A stretch of 53,331 nucleotides of DNA from Neolewinella agarilytica (GCF_900110645.1 NZ_FOFB01000036.1:1-53331); one strand, 5' to 3'; shown: positions 1 to 8,897, counted from the first letter of the stretch. Numbers and translations are program-made. Notes: generated from the sequence alone by a model not told the origin.

Positions 1-257
1 AGTACGGGATCATCCTAGTCTCGTTGTAAATCTAAAAATAAGTCGGCAGATGCTTGCTTGTTATCAGTATAACTTCGCTGAGCCCTTCGGGGTTCTTGAT
101 TTGCTACCGCAAGTGACAGCTCACTGCGTTCGATCGAAACAAAAATCAACTATTAGATTACAGTTTTAGATTTGATGCGTTTGCCCTGGAGAAGAGGAGC
201 GGGAGGAGAGACCATCAGTCACAAAACTGTACCTTAAGCTCCCAAATTAAAGTAACC
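1..257. other. Intergenic region with no recognised gene
   Basis: I see no convincing coding frame here. There is a small GAGCCC-TTCG-GGGTTC hairpin near 79-94 and an AT-rich stretch before the first gene. It presumably carries the promoter and leader of the M28 peptidase gene, but no clean TAnnTTTG box was identified. Confidence 0.5.
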
Positions 258-1892
258 ATGCTGAAGCTCGCTTTCCCTTGCTTTCTCATTCTCCTCCTTG
301 CATCCTGCGGCCCCGCGCCCGAAAACAGCTCGGCCACGGATGCTACGATCATCGACTCCGCCACCATCGACCGCCACCTGGCCGAACTGGCCAGCGATCG
401 CTACGGCGGCCGCCTCCCCTTCAGCGAGGGCGAAACCCTAACGCTGAACTACCTCGAAAAAGAGCTCAAAGCCCTGGGCCTTAGCCCGGGAAACGGGAAC
501 AGTTATCGGCAGGAAGTGCCCATGGTAGAAATCACCGGAACACCGGCGGAAAGTATTGGGCTAAAAACCCGCAATGGCAATCTGTTGTGGGCCCTTGGCT
601 CCGACTACGTCACCTACAGCGAAAAAGCACAGGAAGAAAACATGGTCGCCCAGTCTGACCTCGTCTTCGCCGGTTTCGGCATCGTTGCCCCGGAGTACGG
701 CTGGAACGACTATGCGGGGATGGACGTGACGGGCAAAACCGTCGTCGTGATGGTCAACGACCCCGGCTACTACACCGAAGACACGACGCTCTTCAAGGGG
801 AAAGAGATGACTTACTACGGCCGCTGGGATTACAAGTTCGCCGAAGCCGCCCGGCAGGGCGCGGCCGCCTGCCTGATCATTCACGAGAAAGGTGCGGCGG
901 GCTACCCCTGGTTTGTGGTCGAGAGCTCCTGGTCGGGCACCCGGCTGACGCTGGAAGACGACGGCAGCCCGAAACTCGACGTTGCCGGTTGGATTTCCCT
1001 TGACGCGGCGAAGAAGATGTTTACCGCCACCCGACCGGACATAAGCGGCTGGTTCGGGCTGGCGACAAAGACTGACTTCAAGGCCATCCCCCTGAATACC
1101 CAGCTCAACACTCGGGTGAAAAACGAGCTTCGCCGCGATAAATCTTACAACATCATTGCGACCCTACCCGGCGCGGAGCGGCCGGAAGAATACATCGTCT
1201 ACACCGCCCACTGGGACCACATCGGCGTAGGCCCCGCCGTCAATGGAGACTCGATCTATAACGGTGCGCTGGACAATGCCTCCGGCACCGCCCAGCTCCT
1301 GTCCATTGCCGAAGCCTACAGCCAATTACCGGAACCCCCCGCCCGGTCCGTCGTTTTTCTCTTCGTCACCGCCGAAGAACAGGGGCTCTGGGGCAGCGAT
1401 TATTACGTCAAGAACCCCGTGTATCCACTAGCCAATACGGTAGCTAATATTAACATCGACGGCATTAACCCCATCGGCCCGGCGAAGGACCTGACCATTA
1501 CCGGACTGGGGCATTCAGAAATGGATGCTCTGGCGGGCGCAGAAGCGGAGGCCCAGGGGCGCTACGTTCAGGCCGACCCCGAACCGGAAAAAGGTTATTT
1601 CTATCGCTCGGATCACTTCAACTTTGCCAAAGCGGGCATTCCCGTACTCTATGCTACCGGCGGCTACGAGCATGCGACGCTGGGTCAGGCCTACGCCAAA
1701 AAGCAACAGGATGAGTTCGTCGCTAACCGCTACCATCAGCCATCGGACCAATACGCGCCCGGCGAATGGCCGCTGGGTGGGGCCGTTCAGGACGGAGAAT
1801 TACTCTTCAACATTGGTTGGAAGCTCGCCACTGGCGAGCGCTGGCCGGCCTGGGATAAGGGGTCAGAGTTTTTTGTGGAGCGGGGGCGGTAG
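258..1892 (+). CDS. M28 family zinc metallopeptidase, lipoprotein
   Basis: The 544-residue product starts with a lipoprotein signal peptide (lipobox LASC, Cys17), so it is probably anchored in an envelope membrane. A PA-type insert occupies roughly residues 130-250. The M28 aminopeptidase catalytic domain follows, with the two-zinc ligand set visible as H318-W-D320, D339 (GALDNASG), E373-E374 (TAEEQG), D401 (NIDG) and H453 (SDHF). Members of the family remove N-terminal residues from peptides; the substrate here is unknown. The gene is alone on its strand. Its TAG stop is the first TAG of the period-7 GTAG repeat array that fills the gap to the next, convergent gene. Family assignment is firm; specificity is not. 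Confidence 0.93.
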   Translation: MLKLAFPCFLILLLASCGPAPENSSATDATIIDSATIDRHLAELASDRYGGRLPFSEGETLTLNYLEKELKALGLSPGNGNSYRQEVPMVEITGTPAESIGLKTRNGNLLWALGSDYVTYSEKAQEENMVAQSDLVFAGFGIVAPEYGWNDYAGMDVTGKTVVVMVNDPGYYTEDTTLFKGKEMTYYGRWDYKFAEAARQGAAACLIIHEKGAAGYPWFVVESSWSGTRLTLEDDGSPKLDVAGWISLDAAKKMFTATRPDISGWFGLATKTDFKAIPLNTQLNTRVKNELRRDKSYNIIATLPGAERPEEYIVYTAHWDHIGVGPAVNGDSIYNGALDNASGTAQLLSIAEAYSQLPEPPARSVVFLFVTAEEQGLWGSDYYVKNPVYPLANTVANINIDGINPIGPAKDLTITGLGHSEMDALAGAEAEAQGRYVQADPEPEKGYFYRSDHFNFAKAGIPVLYATGGYEHATLGQAYAKKQQDEFVANRYHQPSDQYAPGEWPLGGAVQDGELLFNIGWKLATGERWPAWDKGSEFFVERGR

Positions 1893-2022
1893 GGAGTAGA
1901 TGGTAGTGCGGTAGACGGTAGTGCGGTAGACGGTAGATTGTAGACGGTAGGGCTGTAGATGGTATACGCCTACAATTCTCCAGCCTACCGTCTACCGCTC
2001 TACCGACTACAGTACTCCCTTA
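1890..2022. repeat. Period-7/8 GTAG repeat hairpin between convergent genes
   Basis: The left arm is about ten tandem units of the form GTAGNNN(N), mostly GTAGACG, GTAGATG and GTAGTGCG. The right arm is the complement, CTACCGT and CTACCGCT units. The outermost bases also pair (TAGGGAGTA with TACTCCCTTA), so the inverted repeat runs exactly from the TAG stop of the left gene to the TAA stop of the right gene. It could act as a two-way terminator, but no T-run follows the stem. It belongs to the repeat family also seen near 12.4, 13.0, 18.9, 28.7, 34.2, 35.9 and 50.0 kb. Confidence 0.85.
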
Positions 2023-2478
2023 CTGCATCTCGTCCACGAACAACTCAATGGATTGCTCGATCACGTTGAGGTGGCGCTCGAGCTGTCCGATGAACTCATC
2101 GGGCTTATTGATAAAGAGTTCGACGGCAATCCAGACGTTGTCGTTCACAACGTAGGCTTTCGCGACCTTCTTGGTCATGTTTACGGTATTGACGGCTTTG
2201 AGCACGCTCAGGCGCTCCAGCTCTGACTCAATAGGCCAGATGTTTGGGATAACAAGGCGGTAGAATTCCGTATCGTCTTCGTTTACTTCGAAGAAATAAG
2301 AATGTTCTTCGTATTCGAAGGTTACATCGCCGTCACCGTCTACCTCGCTGTCCAGACCAATTTGCTTCAACACTCCCTGATAGAGTTCCTGTAATTCCGT
2401 TTCGCTTTGAGCGCTGACGGAGGTACTGGCCGAGAACAGGATGGCAATAAGGAGGAAGGAGGAATAGAGGAACTTCAT
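2020..2478 (-). CDS. Small secreted protein, YbjN/type III chaperone-like fold suspected
   Basis: The product has 152 residues with a clear signal peptide (ending near SVSAQ, residue 24), so it is exported. The mature part is acidic and reads like an alpha/beta YbjN-type or type III secretion chaperone-like domain: a helix, three strands around VTFEYEEHSYFFEV, then helix-strand-helix with VWIAVELFI. This fold guess is an inference from pattern only. The gene is followed by the GTAG repeat hairpin, and the candidate 6S RNA lies about 75 bp upstream on the same strand. No function can be assigned. Confidence 0.7.
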   Translation of the reverse strand: MKFLYSSFLLIAILFSASTSVSAQSETELQELYQGVLKQIGLDSEVDGDGDVTFEYEEHSYFFEVNEDDTEFYRLVIPNIWPIESELERLSVLKAVNTVNMTKKVAKAYVVNDNVWIAVELFINKPDEFIGQLERHLNVIEQSIELFVDEMQ

Positions 2479-2551
2479 GGTAAAGCGGGAGTATGGTTAA
2501 AAATTTCAGAGTGTTAATGCATCCTGCCCGCGTAAAATTGCGGTGAAGAGC

Positions 2552-2762
2552 AAAAAAGCCCCGGACGGGGCATAAATATAACCAAATCGTAAAAGCTGTG
2601 CGCTGGTGGATAATTAAGAATAAGCGAAACAGCGTATTCACTTACCGGCTTCAGTCCTCCTGCTGACTCTAGTTACAGCAGCGTTTTTCGGCAGAGCAAT
2701 AACAGCTCGGACAGAGCTTATGTGCGGGGGACTCAAGACGTCAGTACCGCATAGCTAACACC
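2552..2762 (-). ncRNA. ssrS: Candidate 6S RNA
   Basis: This gap has no reading frame but has the layout of 6S RNA on the minus strand. A closing stem pairs 2749-2757 (AGCTATGCG in the RNA) with 2594-2602 (CGCACAGCT). Inside is a large unpaired region whose 3' side carries a small hairpin (GAATACGC with GCTTATTC, loop TGTTTC). An inner stem follows, CTTGAGTCC with GGACTGAAG. The transcript ends in a strong intrinsic terminator, GCCCCG-TC-CGGGGC followed by TTTTTT (2552-2571). Length is about 210 nt, usual for 6S RNA, which binds housekeeping RNA polymerase by mimicking an open promoter. The identification rests on hand folding; another structured RNA is possible. Confidence 0.5.
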
Positions 2763-3020
2763 ACGTACTTACACCTGCTTTAATGCGATTAAACACCCGT
2801 TTAAATCGCTTTAAATTCCTTTTCAACCAAAAAGGCGCTTTTTTCACAGAACATTAAACGCCCCTATCCACAACGAAACACATAACCTTTTCACTTTGGT
2901 TGATCGCAGAAGGAATCTGTGAATTCCATCAGCAGGCTCCGGGGGAAACTCTTTTGGATTTTAAAGCTGGTTCCCTGCTGAGGTCTTTTACTACAACCAT
3001 CAAAAAAAACGTATTACGCT

Positions 3021-4508
3021 ATGCATTATCTAAAGTCAATTTCTCTTCTCTTCTTTTTCTTACTGGCGCTTGGAGCGGGCCTCCAGGCTCAGGATGACGC
3101 CAGGCCCACCTTATTCTATCAGGTGGTGAAGCTGGATGACCCCAATGGTGGCCTCATGGACGCTGAGCGCAAGATTATGCTCCCTTACTTTCAGGAGCGG
3201 GTCAACCGCGGCGAAATCATCTGGCACGGAATGTACCGCGTCAGATACCCAATGACCGGGCAGCAGGGCTACGACTACGTGTCCGTTGCGCTCACTGATA
3301 AGTTCGCCAGCCTCAACCTGAACAACGAGGACGAAGTGCTACAGGCAGCCCTACCCGATGCTTCCACCGCTCAAATGTGGAAAAAGGTACGCGCGGAATC
3401 AGACATTCACAGTAGTGAAATCTTCATCGGCGTCGACGGGCTCTCCCCCACTACGAATGAAGTGGAAAAATTTATTCAGGTAAACTTCATGACGGTCAAG
3501 CCGGACCAGACAGAAGAATACGTTAAAACGGAGTCTGGTATCTGGAAGCCCATCCACGCCGCCCTACTCAAAAAGAATGTCTTGGCATCCTGGTTGTTGG
3601 GACAACGCATCATGCCGGGTGGCTCAGACTTTGGTCCGAATTATGTTACCGTAGACGGTTTTACCGACTGGCCGCAAATCGAGAAGTTCAACCGGGAACT
3701 GTTTCCCGCCGCGGAAAGCGTTTATCCTGGGGAAGACCTGGAAAAAAAGCTGGGTGGTATAGTAGACCTGCGCACCAACAACCGGAGTGAGATCTGGGAG
3801 TTGGTTGCCTCGACGACCCTGCCCGTTAAAGATAAAGAAGTGATCTCCGTAACGGAAAAAGGTAGCGGACCTACCCCCATGCGGGGCCAGCAGGTGTCCT
3901 TTGATGTCAACGTTATGACAAAGGACGGCGCGCTCGTATATGATAACCAGAAAATGCTGGGTATTCCCATGGAAATGGTGTTGGGCAGTGACCCTTACGA
4001 CGCCTATTTAACAAGCCACCTTAGCCAGGTTGGCACGGGTGGAAAAGTTACCGTTTCCGTCCCGGTCGCCGCTCAGAATATGGAAATGCGCGGATGGTCC
4101 GGCAATCAGGACGTGACCCTGAAGTACCACCTCCGGGAGGTGGGCCCACCTGCTATGGACGGGGTAAGTAAGCTAAGAGACAAGATTCACGAGAAAGGTT
4201 TATCCGCAGCTAAAGCCTGGCACAAAAAAGTAAGCAGCGAGATGGCGGATAAATATGCCTTCCATGAATTTACCATGAACGCGCTGGGCTACGATCTGAT
4301 GGAAAGCGGCCTCCTGGAGGAAGCGCTGTACGTAATGGCCGAAAATCAGCGGGCGAATCCGGAATCGTTCAATGCTCACGACAGTCTTGCCGATGCTTAC
4401 AGTGCTATGGGTAACGAAGTTATGGCGGCCAAGCACTACGGCCGGGCGGTTAAGATCAACCCTGCAGCTTCGGCCTCCAAGGAAAAGCTGGCGGCGTTGA
4501 AGAAGTAG
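3021..4508 (+). CDS. Secreted protein with FKBP-like domain and C-terminal TPR
   Basis: The product has 495 residues. A signal peptide covers residues 1-24 (cleavage near LQAQ). Residues 30-250 hold two similar, unrecognised alpha/beta segments, each with a (Q/V)V(K/N) strand followed by a helix and a W-rich stretch. Residues about 270-380 resemble an FKBP-type peptidyl-prolyl isomerase domain (DGALVYDN, VGTGGKVTVSVP, VTLKYHL), though it is divergent and activity is uncertain. The last 100 residues form one or two TPR repeats (ALYVMAENQRANPESFNAHDSLADAYSAMG). It probably works in the periplasm or outer envelope as a folding or scaffold factor. A terminator follows at 4638-4679. Confidence 0.65.
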   Translation: MHYLKSISLLFFFLLALGAGLQAQDDARPTLFYQVVKLDDPNGGLMDAERKIMLPYFQERVNRGEIIWHGMYRVRYPMTGQQGYDYVSVALTDKFASLNLNNEDEVLQAALPDASTAQMWKKVRAESDIHSSEIFIGVDGLSPTTNEVEKFIQVNFMTVKPDQTEEYVKTESGIWKPIHAALLKKNVLASWLLGQRIMPGGSDFGPNYVTVDGFTDWPQIEKFNRELFPAAESVYPGEDLEKKLGGIVDLRTNNRSEIWELVASTTLPVKDKEVISVTEKGSGPTPMRGQQVSFDVNVMTKDGALVYDNQKMLGIPMEMVLGSDPYDAYLTSHLSQVGTGGKVTVSVPVAAQNMEMRGWSGNQDVTLKYHLREVGPPAMDGVSKLRDKIHEKGLSAAKAWHKKVSSEMADKYAFHEFTMNALGYDLMESGLLEEALYVMAENQRANPESFNAHDSLADAYSAMGNEVMAAKHYGRAVKINPAASASKEKLAALKK

Positions 4509-4549
4509 AAATGCTTGAGTGGCAGCCCAGGCGCTCCCTTAACCGTGCC

Positions 4550-4569
4550 TGCACCTGCGACCGCGCCCC
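4550..4569 (+). repeat. Dispersed motif TGCACCTGCG-N2-4-CGCGCC (type copy)
   Basis: Intergenic copy of a motif repeated through the window. Exact GCACCTGCG or its complement starts at 4551, 7722, 10413, 13811, 14977, 19062, 23021, 23667, 27381, 30021, 38255, 38934, 45264, 48336 and 50436. Most copies are followed after 2-4 bases by CGCGCC or a one-base variant. A variant copy (TGCACCCGCG) lies at 32141 and weaker ones near 299, 39692 and 44513. About 0.4 exact 9-mers are expected by chance in 53 kb on both strands. Copies inside genes are read in different frames and give unrelated peptides, so the signal is at DNA level. Confidence 0.85.
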
Positions 4570-4635
4570 AATCGTAAGGACAATGAAAGTCTTATGCTGT
4601 TGGCTCACTTACTGAATAAAAGGTGTGCTTTTATA

Positions 4636-4680
4636 ACAGAACTGGTTCCCGGGGATTTACCCCGTGGAACCAGTTTTTCT
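4636..4680 (+). terminator. Intrinsic terminator
   Basis: A long stem, ACTGGTTCC-CGGGG paired with CCCCG-GGAACCAGT around the loop ATTTA, is followed by TTTTTCT on the plus strand. It probably ends the FKBP/TPR transcript; the convergent protease gene ends just beyond. Confidence 0.8.
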
Positions 4681-4732
4681 TATCGCCAGCCATAGATCAT
4701 CCTCTGGCGTTCGCTACGAGGCTGGAGCCCAT

Positions 4733-5938
4733 TTATTCCACTGTACTCCCCAACTGAACCTCAACTTTAACTTCCCGCTCATCCCGCAGCAGGTTGAGCG
4801 TAACATATTCTCCGGGGTCATACTTTTCCATTTCCAGGAAATACTCGGTGTTGTTAGTGATTGATTTCCCGTTGATACCTACCAGCACGTCTCCGAGCAC
4901 CCAGTTACCCCGATTGTCCCGGCTAAGGCCACGGATGCCAGCCTTCTGGCCAGGCCCGTTGGCGGTTACGTCGTAGACCATCAGTCCGCCTCCGCGGCGA
5001 AGCTGTCGGAACTCGACGCCAACCGTTGCCCGTCGTACTTCACCATATCGAATCAGGTCGGGTACTACGTAACGAACCACGTCCACCGGAATACTGAATC
5101 CGATACCCGCCGATGCGCCGGAAGGGCTGTAAATAGCGGTGTTCACCCCAATCAACAGGCCTTTGCTATCCAGCAGCGGCCCTCCGGAGTTACCGGGGTT
5201 AATGGCAGCATCTGACTGAATGACACCTTTGATGGGAACGTTCGCCTGGCTGTTGATTTCCCGGTCGAGCGCAGAAACAATGCCCGTCGTGAGGGTTTGA
5301 TCCAGGCCAAAGGGGTTACCGATAGCGTACACCGCCTGCCCGACCCGAATCCCTTCGGAGGAACCAACGGGAATGGGGATCAGCTCTCTTTCGGAGGCTT
5401 CGATTTTCAAAACCGCCAGGTCTTTCTCTTTGGCAACCCCCACCAGGCTGGCCTGATAACTTTCTCCGTTAGCCAGCGTGACTACCGCCTGGGTAGCACC
5501 ACGAATGACGTGATAGTTGGTAATGATGTGGCCGTCTTCATCCCAGACAAAGCCGGAGCCAGAGCCGGAAGGCACCTCCGAAACATCCCTTGACCAAAAG
5601 CTCCGTTGCCGTGTCTTCGTGGTAATGTAACAAACCGAAGGAGAGGCATCCTCAAAGAGCCGGATGGTGTGTAGCTCGGTGTCGGTATAGGCCGTTGCTT
5701 CTTCATCCGTCAGACTTTCAGCAGCCAGCGCACTCGTTTGTTGAATCACTGGTGATTCCGTTGCAGAGACCGTTTGCTCAGCAGCTACTTCAGCAGGCGT
5801 TGACACTTCGGCGGGCTTAGCGGAATCCGCAGGTGCAAGGGAAAACACCGGAGAAGCAGGGAAAAGGTATCGACCAGCGGCAAAGGCCACCAGAATGATC
5901 AGGAAGGAAAGAAGAAAATTTTTCACGCTACGATTCAT
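4733..5938 (-). CDS. HtrA/DegP-type trypsin-like serine protease with PDZ domain
   Basis: The start is placed at the ATG at 5938 (MNRSVKNFLLSF), because the longer frame only adds eight residues before an otherwise normal signal anchor. The 401-residue product has an N-terminal membrane or signal segment, a Ser/Pro/Glu-rich linker, then a trypsin-like domain with triad H143 (NYHVIRG), D173 (KDLAVLKI) and S251 (NPGNSGGP). One PDZ domain occupies about residues 305-395. This matches the DegS/DegQ layout (one PDZ) rather than DegP (two). It would act in the periplasm in quality control of misfolded envelope proteins. It lies downstream of the TonB receptor gene on the same strand, separated by a palindromic repeat. 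Confidence 0.93.
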   Translation of the reverse strand: MNRSVKNFLLSFLIILVAFAAGRYLFPASPVFSLAPADSAKPAEVSTPAEVAAEQTVSATESPVIQQTSALAAESLTDEEATAYTDTELHTIRLFEDASPSVCYITTKTRQRSFWSRDVSEVPSGSGSGFVWDEDGHIITNYHVIRGATQAVVTLANGESYQASLVGVAKEKDLAVLKIEASERELIPIPVGSSEGIRVGQAVYAIGNPFGLDQTLTTGIVSALDREINSQANVPIKGVIQSDAAINPGNSGGPLLDSKGLLIGVNTAIYSPSGASAGIGFSIPVDVVRYVVPDLIRYGEVRRATVGVEFRQLRRGGGLMVYDVTANGPGQKAGIRGLSRDNRGNWVLGDVLVGINGKSITNNTEYFLEMEKYDPGEYVTLNLLRDEREVKVEVQLGSTVE

Positions 5939-6021
5939 TTGGGATGTCCAAAAGTAACGCATTTGCCATGGGGCTTGGTTTACAAAAGCTCCGGGATATT
6001 ACAAAACCGGGGGCTTCGGCA

Positions 6022-6118
6022 CCGGAACGCTTGAAGGTCGCTTCGCAACGCTACAAGGTCCTTGCCATTTCTACGCAGGGACCTTGTAGCGTCCTGAAAG
6101 GACCTGCAAGCGTTCCGG
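6022..6118. repeat. 97-bp nested palindromic element
   Basis: This is a long imperfect inverted repeat between the TonB receptor and protease genes. The outer arms are CCGGAACGCTTG...GGTC and GACC-TGCAAGCGTTCCGG. The inner arms are CGCTACAAGGTCCTTGC and GCAGGGACCTTGTAGCG around a 9-nt loop. The CGCTACAAG/CTTGTAGCG core resembles the palindrome at 48063-48126 and the arms around the minisatellite at 41240-41598, so these may be copies of one palindromic family. No T-run supports a simple terminator. Confidence 0.8.
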
Positions 6119-6141
6119 GTTCTCTCCGAATCGAGGTTACA

Positions 6142-8634
6142 TCAGAAATCTAAGCCCAGACCAACTAATACGTTTCGACCCGCCTGTGGGTACATACCCT
6201 TGAGCAGGGTTTCTTCACCAGCAAAGTTATAGCGATAGCTCCAGCCATTGGAGACGTATAGCTGATCGGTCAGGTTTCTGACCAGCAGGGTCAGGCGTAA
6301 TTTCGGCCCCCGCTTGGCGGGCATCGTCCGGTCTGCGCCCGGGTTCATGGGTGACTCCGGTAGGGCGACATCACGGCGTGCGCCAAAGTCGAAGCTGTAG
6401 CTGAGGCGCAGGTCGGTGTAGTTATAGGCTTCGAGGGCGGCACCTTCGGTGCCGCTGTTGTCCACGAATCGTTCGCCGACGTACTTAGTCTGCAAGCCAG
6501 CCTCCAGCTTGTGCAGTCGGGTATTCACCATCCGGTAGTTCAGGTCGAGTGCACCCACAACGGAAGGGCTGAAGGCCAGCGGGGTGTCTTCCCGTTCTAC
6601 GGCATCCTGACCGAGCCAGCCGAAGTTTTCGTCGTAGCTGTCCAGAAATTCCGTGTAAGCTTTCACCCGGTTGCGGCTCAGGGCCAGGTTACCGCCAATG
6701 GTAAAATCGTCAGATACACGGTAGCCGCCCTGCAGTTCCAGCCCGAGGCGGAAGCTCTCCGCTACGTTGGTCCGCACCAGCTCACCGACGTCGTTAAGTT
6801 CGCCGGTCACGACCAGTTGATCCTGGTAAGCCATGTGGTAAAAGTTGACGCCGTAGTTCAGATTTCCCTGCTGACGACGGATACCAATCTCCGTGTTGAG
6901 TAGTTTTTCAGGGCGGGGGCGGACTGATGCCGGGCTTTCGGTGAAGTCGTTTCGGTTGGGCTCTCGCTGGGCCACACCAAAGCTGGCGTAAGCCTGCCCG
7001 CCGCCGGGAAGTTGATAGAGCAGTCCGGCTTTGGGGTTAAAGAAGGTGTGGGTGGCCGTCTCGTCAATCCGGCTCAGGTCATTGGCGAAGCCAAGGAACT
7101 CGTAGCTGACGTGACGAACCTGAAGGTCGACGTAGGCGGAGAGGCCGTTGGCGACCTGGTAGTTGGTCCGCAGGTAATTGCTGAAGTCCCGCTTAGTGGC
7201 GTCGTTGTCGTAGTAACGGTCGCGGATTTCGGAGTCTCCGGCTTCCCGGGCCCAGATTACTTCGCCGTAGTGACCGCCCAGGTACTCATTGGCGGAGCCA
7301 CCGAAGGTGATGTCCAGCAATGACGAGGGGCGATAGCGAAGGCTGTATACCGTACCGTAGAAGTGGTTATCGAGCCAGCGGCGGCGGATGAGGTCGGAGG
7401 TGTTGTTCATAGTGCCCGAGATGCCGTAATCGGCCAAATCCTCATCCGCCTTATATTGCTCGAAGTAGCCCAGGCCACGGGTGTAATGCCCGCTCAGCCC
7501 GAGGCTCCACTTGCCGCCGAATTCGTTGTTGTAGTGTAATTGGTAGTGGTTTTGGCGGTAGTTATCGACTTCGTTGTCGTAGGGTTCGCCTTCTTTTTCG
7601 GTACCGACGGAGTTGTAGGTCCGGCCGAACTCATTGATCTCGTCCTGGGTTACCCCGTTCCAGCTCTGGTAGGTGACTTCATTGCCGCCGAAGGCGTTAA
7701 ACCGCCACACGGCACCTGCGTCCGCGCCCACATACGTCAGGCCGGCGTAGTATCCCTGCAGGTCCGCCGAAGCCCGATCCACGTAGCCATCAGAATAGGT
7801 CTTGCTGAAGCGGGCATCGATCTTCAGACCATTGCCCAGTAAGCCCGAAGTGTAGTTTACCGAACCCCGCCGGGTGCCGAAGCTGCCCAGGCTACCGTCC
7901 AGGCTAAGTTTGGGCTCTTCGCCGATTTGATTGGTATTGAAGTCGATGGTTGCCCCGAAGGCCCCCGCACCATTCGTGCTCGTTCCTACCCCGCGCTGAA
8001 TCTGGATGTTGTCGGCCGAGCTGGAAAAGTCAGGGAGGTTCACCCAGAAGACACCCTGGCTCTCGCTGTCATTATAAGGTATGCCATTGATCGTCACGTT
8101 AGTCCGCGTCGGGTCGCTGCCCCGGATCCAGATGCCGGTGTAGCCCGTCCCCGTACCAGCGTCGGAGTTGACGACCACGGAGGGCGTCCACTTCAGCAGA
8201 TAAGGCGCGTCCTGACCGAGGTTGCGCTTTTGGATTTCTTCTTTGGTAACGTTGGTGTAGGTGACGGGAGTTAATGAGGTTGCTCGCGTAGCGGTTACGG
8301 TTACTTCATCCACGGCATAGAAGGGCACTAAGCCTGCTTCGGTCCACTGAAGCGTTAAAACCTGCCCATCCAGAAACGAGCTTATGGCTATTCTACTAGG
8401 CGAATAGCCCGTATTGATGGATAAGAAGCCTGACAATTGATCCTGTGGCACGGTCATCGTAAACCTGCCGTCTATGTCAGTAGTGGTAGCAATATTCGTA
8501 TTTTCAATGAGGACTGACAAGCCAAACATAGGGTCACCTTCATCTGAAAACACAATACCGTTAATCGTCTTTTGCCCCATCAGCCCACCGCAGCAAGCCA
8601 GCGCCAGGGCGGCGCAGAATAGAAATCGCATCAT
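6142..8634 (-). CDS. TonB-dependent receptor, predicted thiamine (phosphate) uptake
   Basis: The 830-residue product has a signal peptide, a carboxypeptidase-like regulatory domain (residues about 22-110), a plug domain (VTVTATRATS...WIRGSDPTRTNVTINGIPYND) and a 22-strand barrel ending in the usual aromatic-rich strand (NVLVGLGLDF). What gives the substrate is the leader: a TPP riboswitch lies immediately upstream on the same strand. TPP-controlled outer membrane receptors in Bacteroidota are predicted thiamine transporters, so thiamine or its phosphates is the likely substrate by inference. No inner-membrane thiamine transporter or thiamine synthesis gene is adjacent. A copy of the dispersed GCACCTGCG motif sits inside the barrel coding region at 7722. 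Confidence 0.9.
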   Translation of the reverse strand: MMRFLFCAALALACCGGLMGQKTINGIVFSDEGDPMFGLSVLIENTNIATTTDIDGRFTMTVPQDQLSGFLSINTGYSPSRIAISSFLDGQVLTLQWTEAGLVPFYAVDEVTVTATRATSLTPVTYTNVTKEEIQKRNLGQDAPYLLKWTPSVVVNSDAGTGTGYTGIWIRGSDPTRTNVTINGIPYNDSESQGVFWVNLPDFSSSADNIQIQRGVGTSTNGAGAFGATIDFNTNQIGEEPKLSLDGSLGSFGTRRGSVNYTSGLLGNGLKIDARFSKTYSDGYVDRASADLQGYYAGLTYVGADAGAVWRFNAFGGNEVTYQSWNGVTQDEINEFGRTYNSVGTEKEGEPYDNEVDNYRQNHYQLHYNNEFGGKWSLGLSGHYTRGLGYFEQYKADEDLADYGISGTMNNTSDLIRRRWLDNHFYGTVYSLRYRPSSLLDITFGGSANEYLGGHYGEVIWAREAGDSEIRDRYYDNDATKRDFSNYLRTNYQVANGLSAYVDLQVRHVSYEFLGFANDLSRIDETATHTFFNPKAGLLYQLPGGGQAYASFGVAQREPNRNDFTESPASVRPRPEKLLNTEIGIRRQQGNLNYGVNFYHMAYQDQLVVTGELNDVGELVRTNVAESFRLGLELQGGYRVSDDFTIGGNLALSRNRVKAYTEFLDSYDENFGWLGQDAVEREDTPLAFSPSVVGALDLNYRMVNTRLHKLEAGLQTKYVGERFVDNSGTEGAALEAYNYTDLRLSYSFDFGARRDVALPESPMNPGADRTMPAKRGPKLRLTLLVRNLTDQLYVSNGWSYRYNFAGEETLLKGMYPQAGRNVLVGLGLDF

Positions 8635-8646
8635 CGCGAGAATATT

Positions 8647-8745
8647 TTTCCCTTCCCGGCATTACCCGGGCAGGTTCCTGATTAAAAAAATCTAAAGGGT
8701 ATAATCTCAGCCGTTCCGGAAGGACTCCGGAGTGGGCACCCCTGT
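8647..8745 (-). promoter_or_regulatory. TPP riboswitch (THI element)
   Basis: On the minus strand the conserved blocks appear in the right order: GGGGTGCCC (8734-8742), GGCTGAGAT followed by ATACCCTTT, then GAACCTG, and the P4/P5 part CCGGGTAATGCCGGG followed by AAGGGAA. These are the hallmark pyrimidine- and pyrophosphate-sensing helices of the THI box. It ends only about 12 bases before the receptor ATG, so control is probably at translation initiation, with TPP binding hiding the ribosome site. Confidence 0.95.
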
Positions 8746-8856
8746 TATCGGCGGCGAAGGTAAGAAGAGATTTTGAAAAAAAGACTGGAGCTTTGTCCAG
8801 AGCAAGTCAGATTCGATACAGCGGTACCCCTGCTTTTCCCGTACCTTACGGCGTAA

Positions 8857-8897
8857 ACAAAAGAAACCGGTCAGCGATTGGCCGACCGGTTCGAAAA
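8857..8897 (-). terminator. Intrinsic terminator, minus strand
   Basis: A perfect stem AACCGGTC...GACCGGTT (8865-8872 with 8884-8891) is followed on the minus strand by TTCTTTTG; the plus strand has GAAAAAAG on the other side. On the minus strand it would end a transcript from the small-ORF/repeat region at 8966-9207, which implies something short is transcribed there. Confidence 0.6.
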
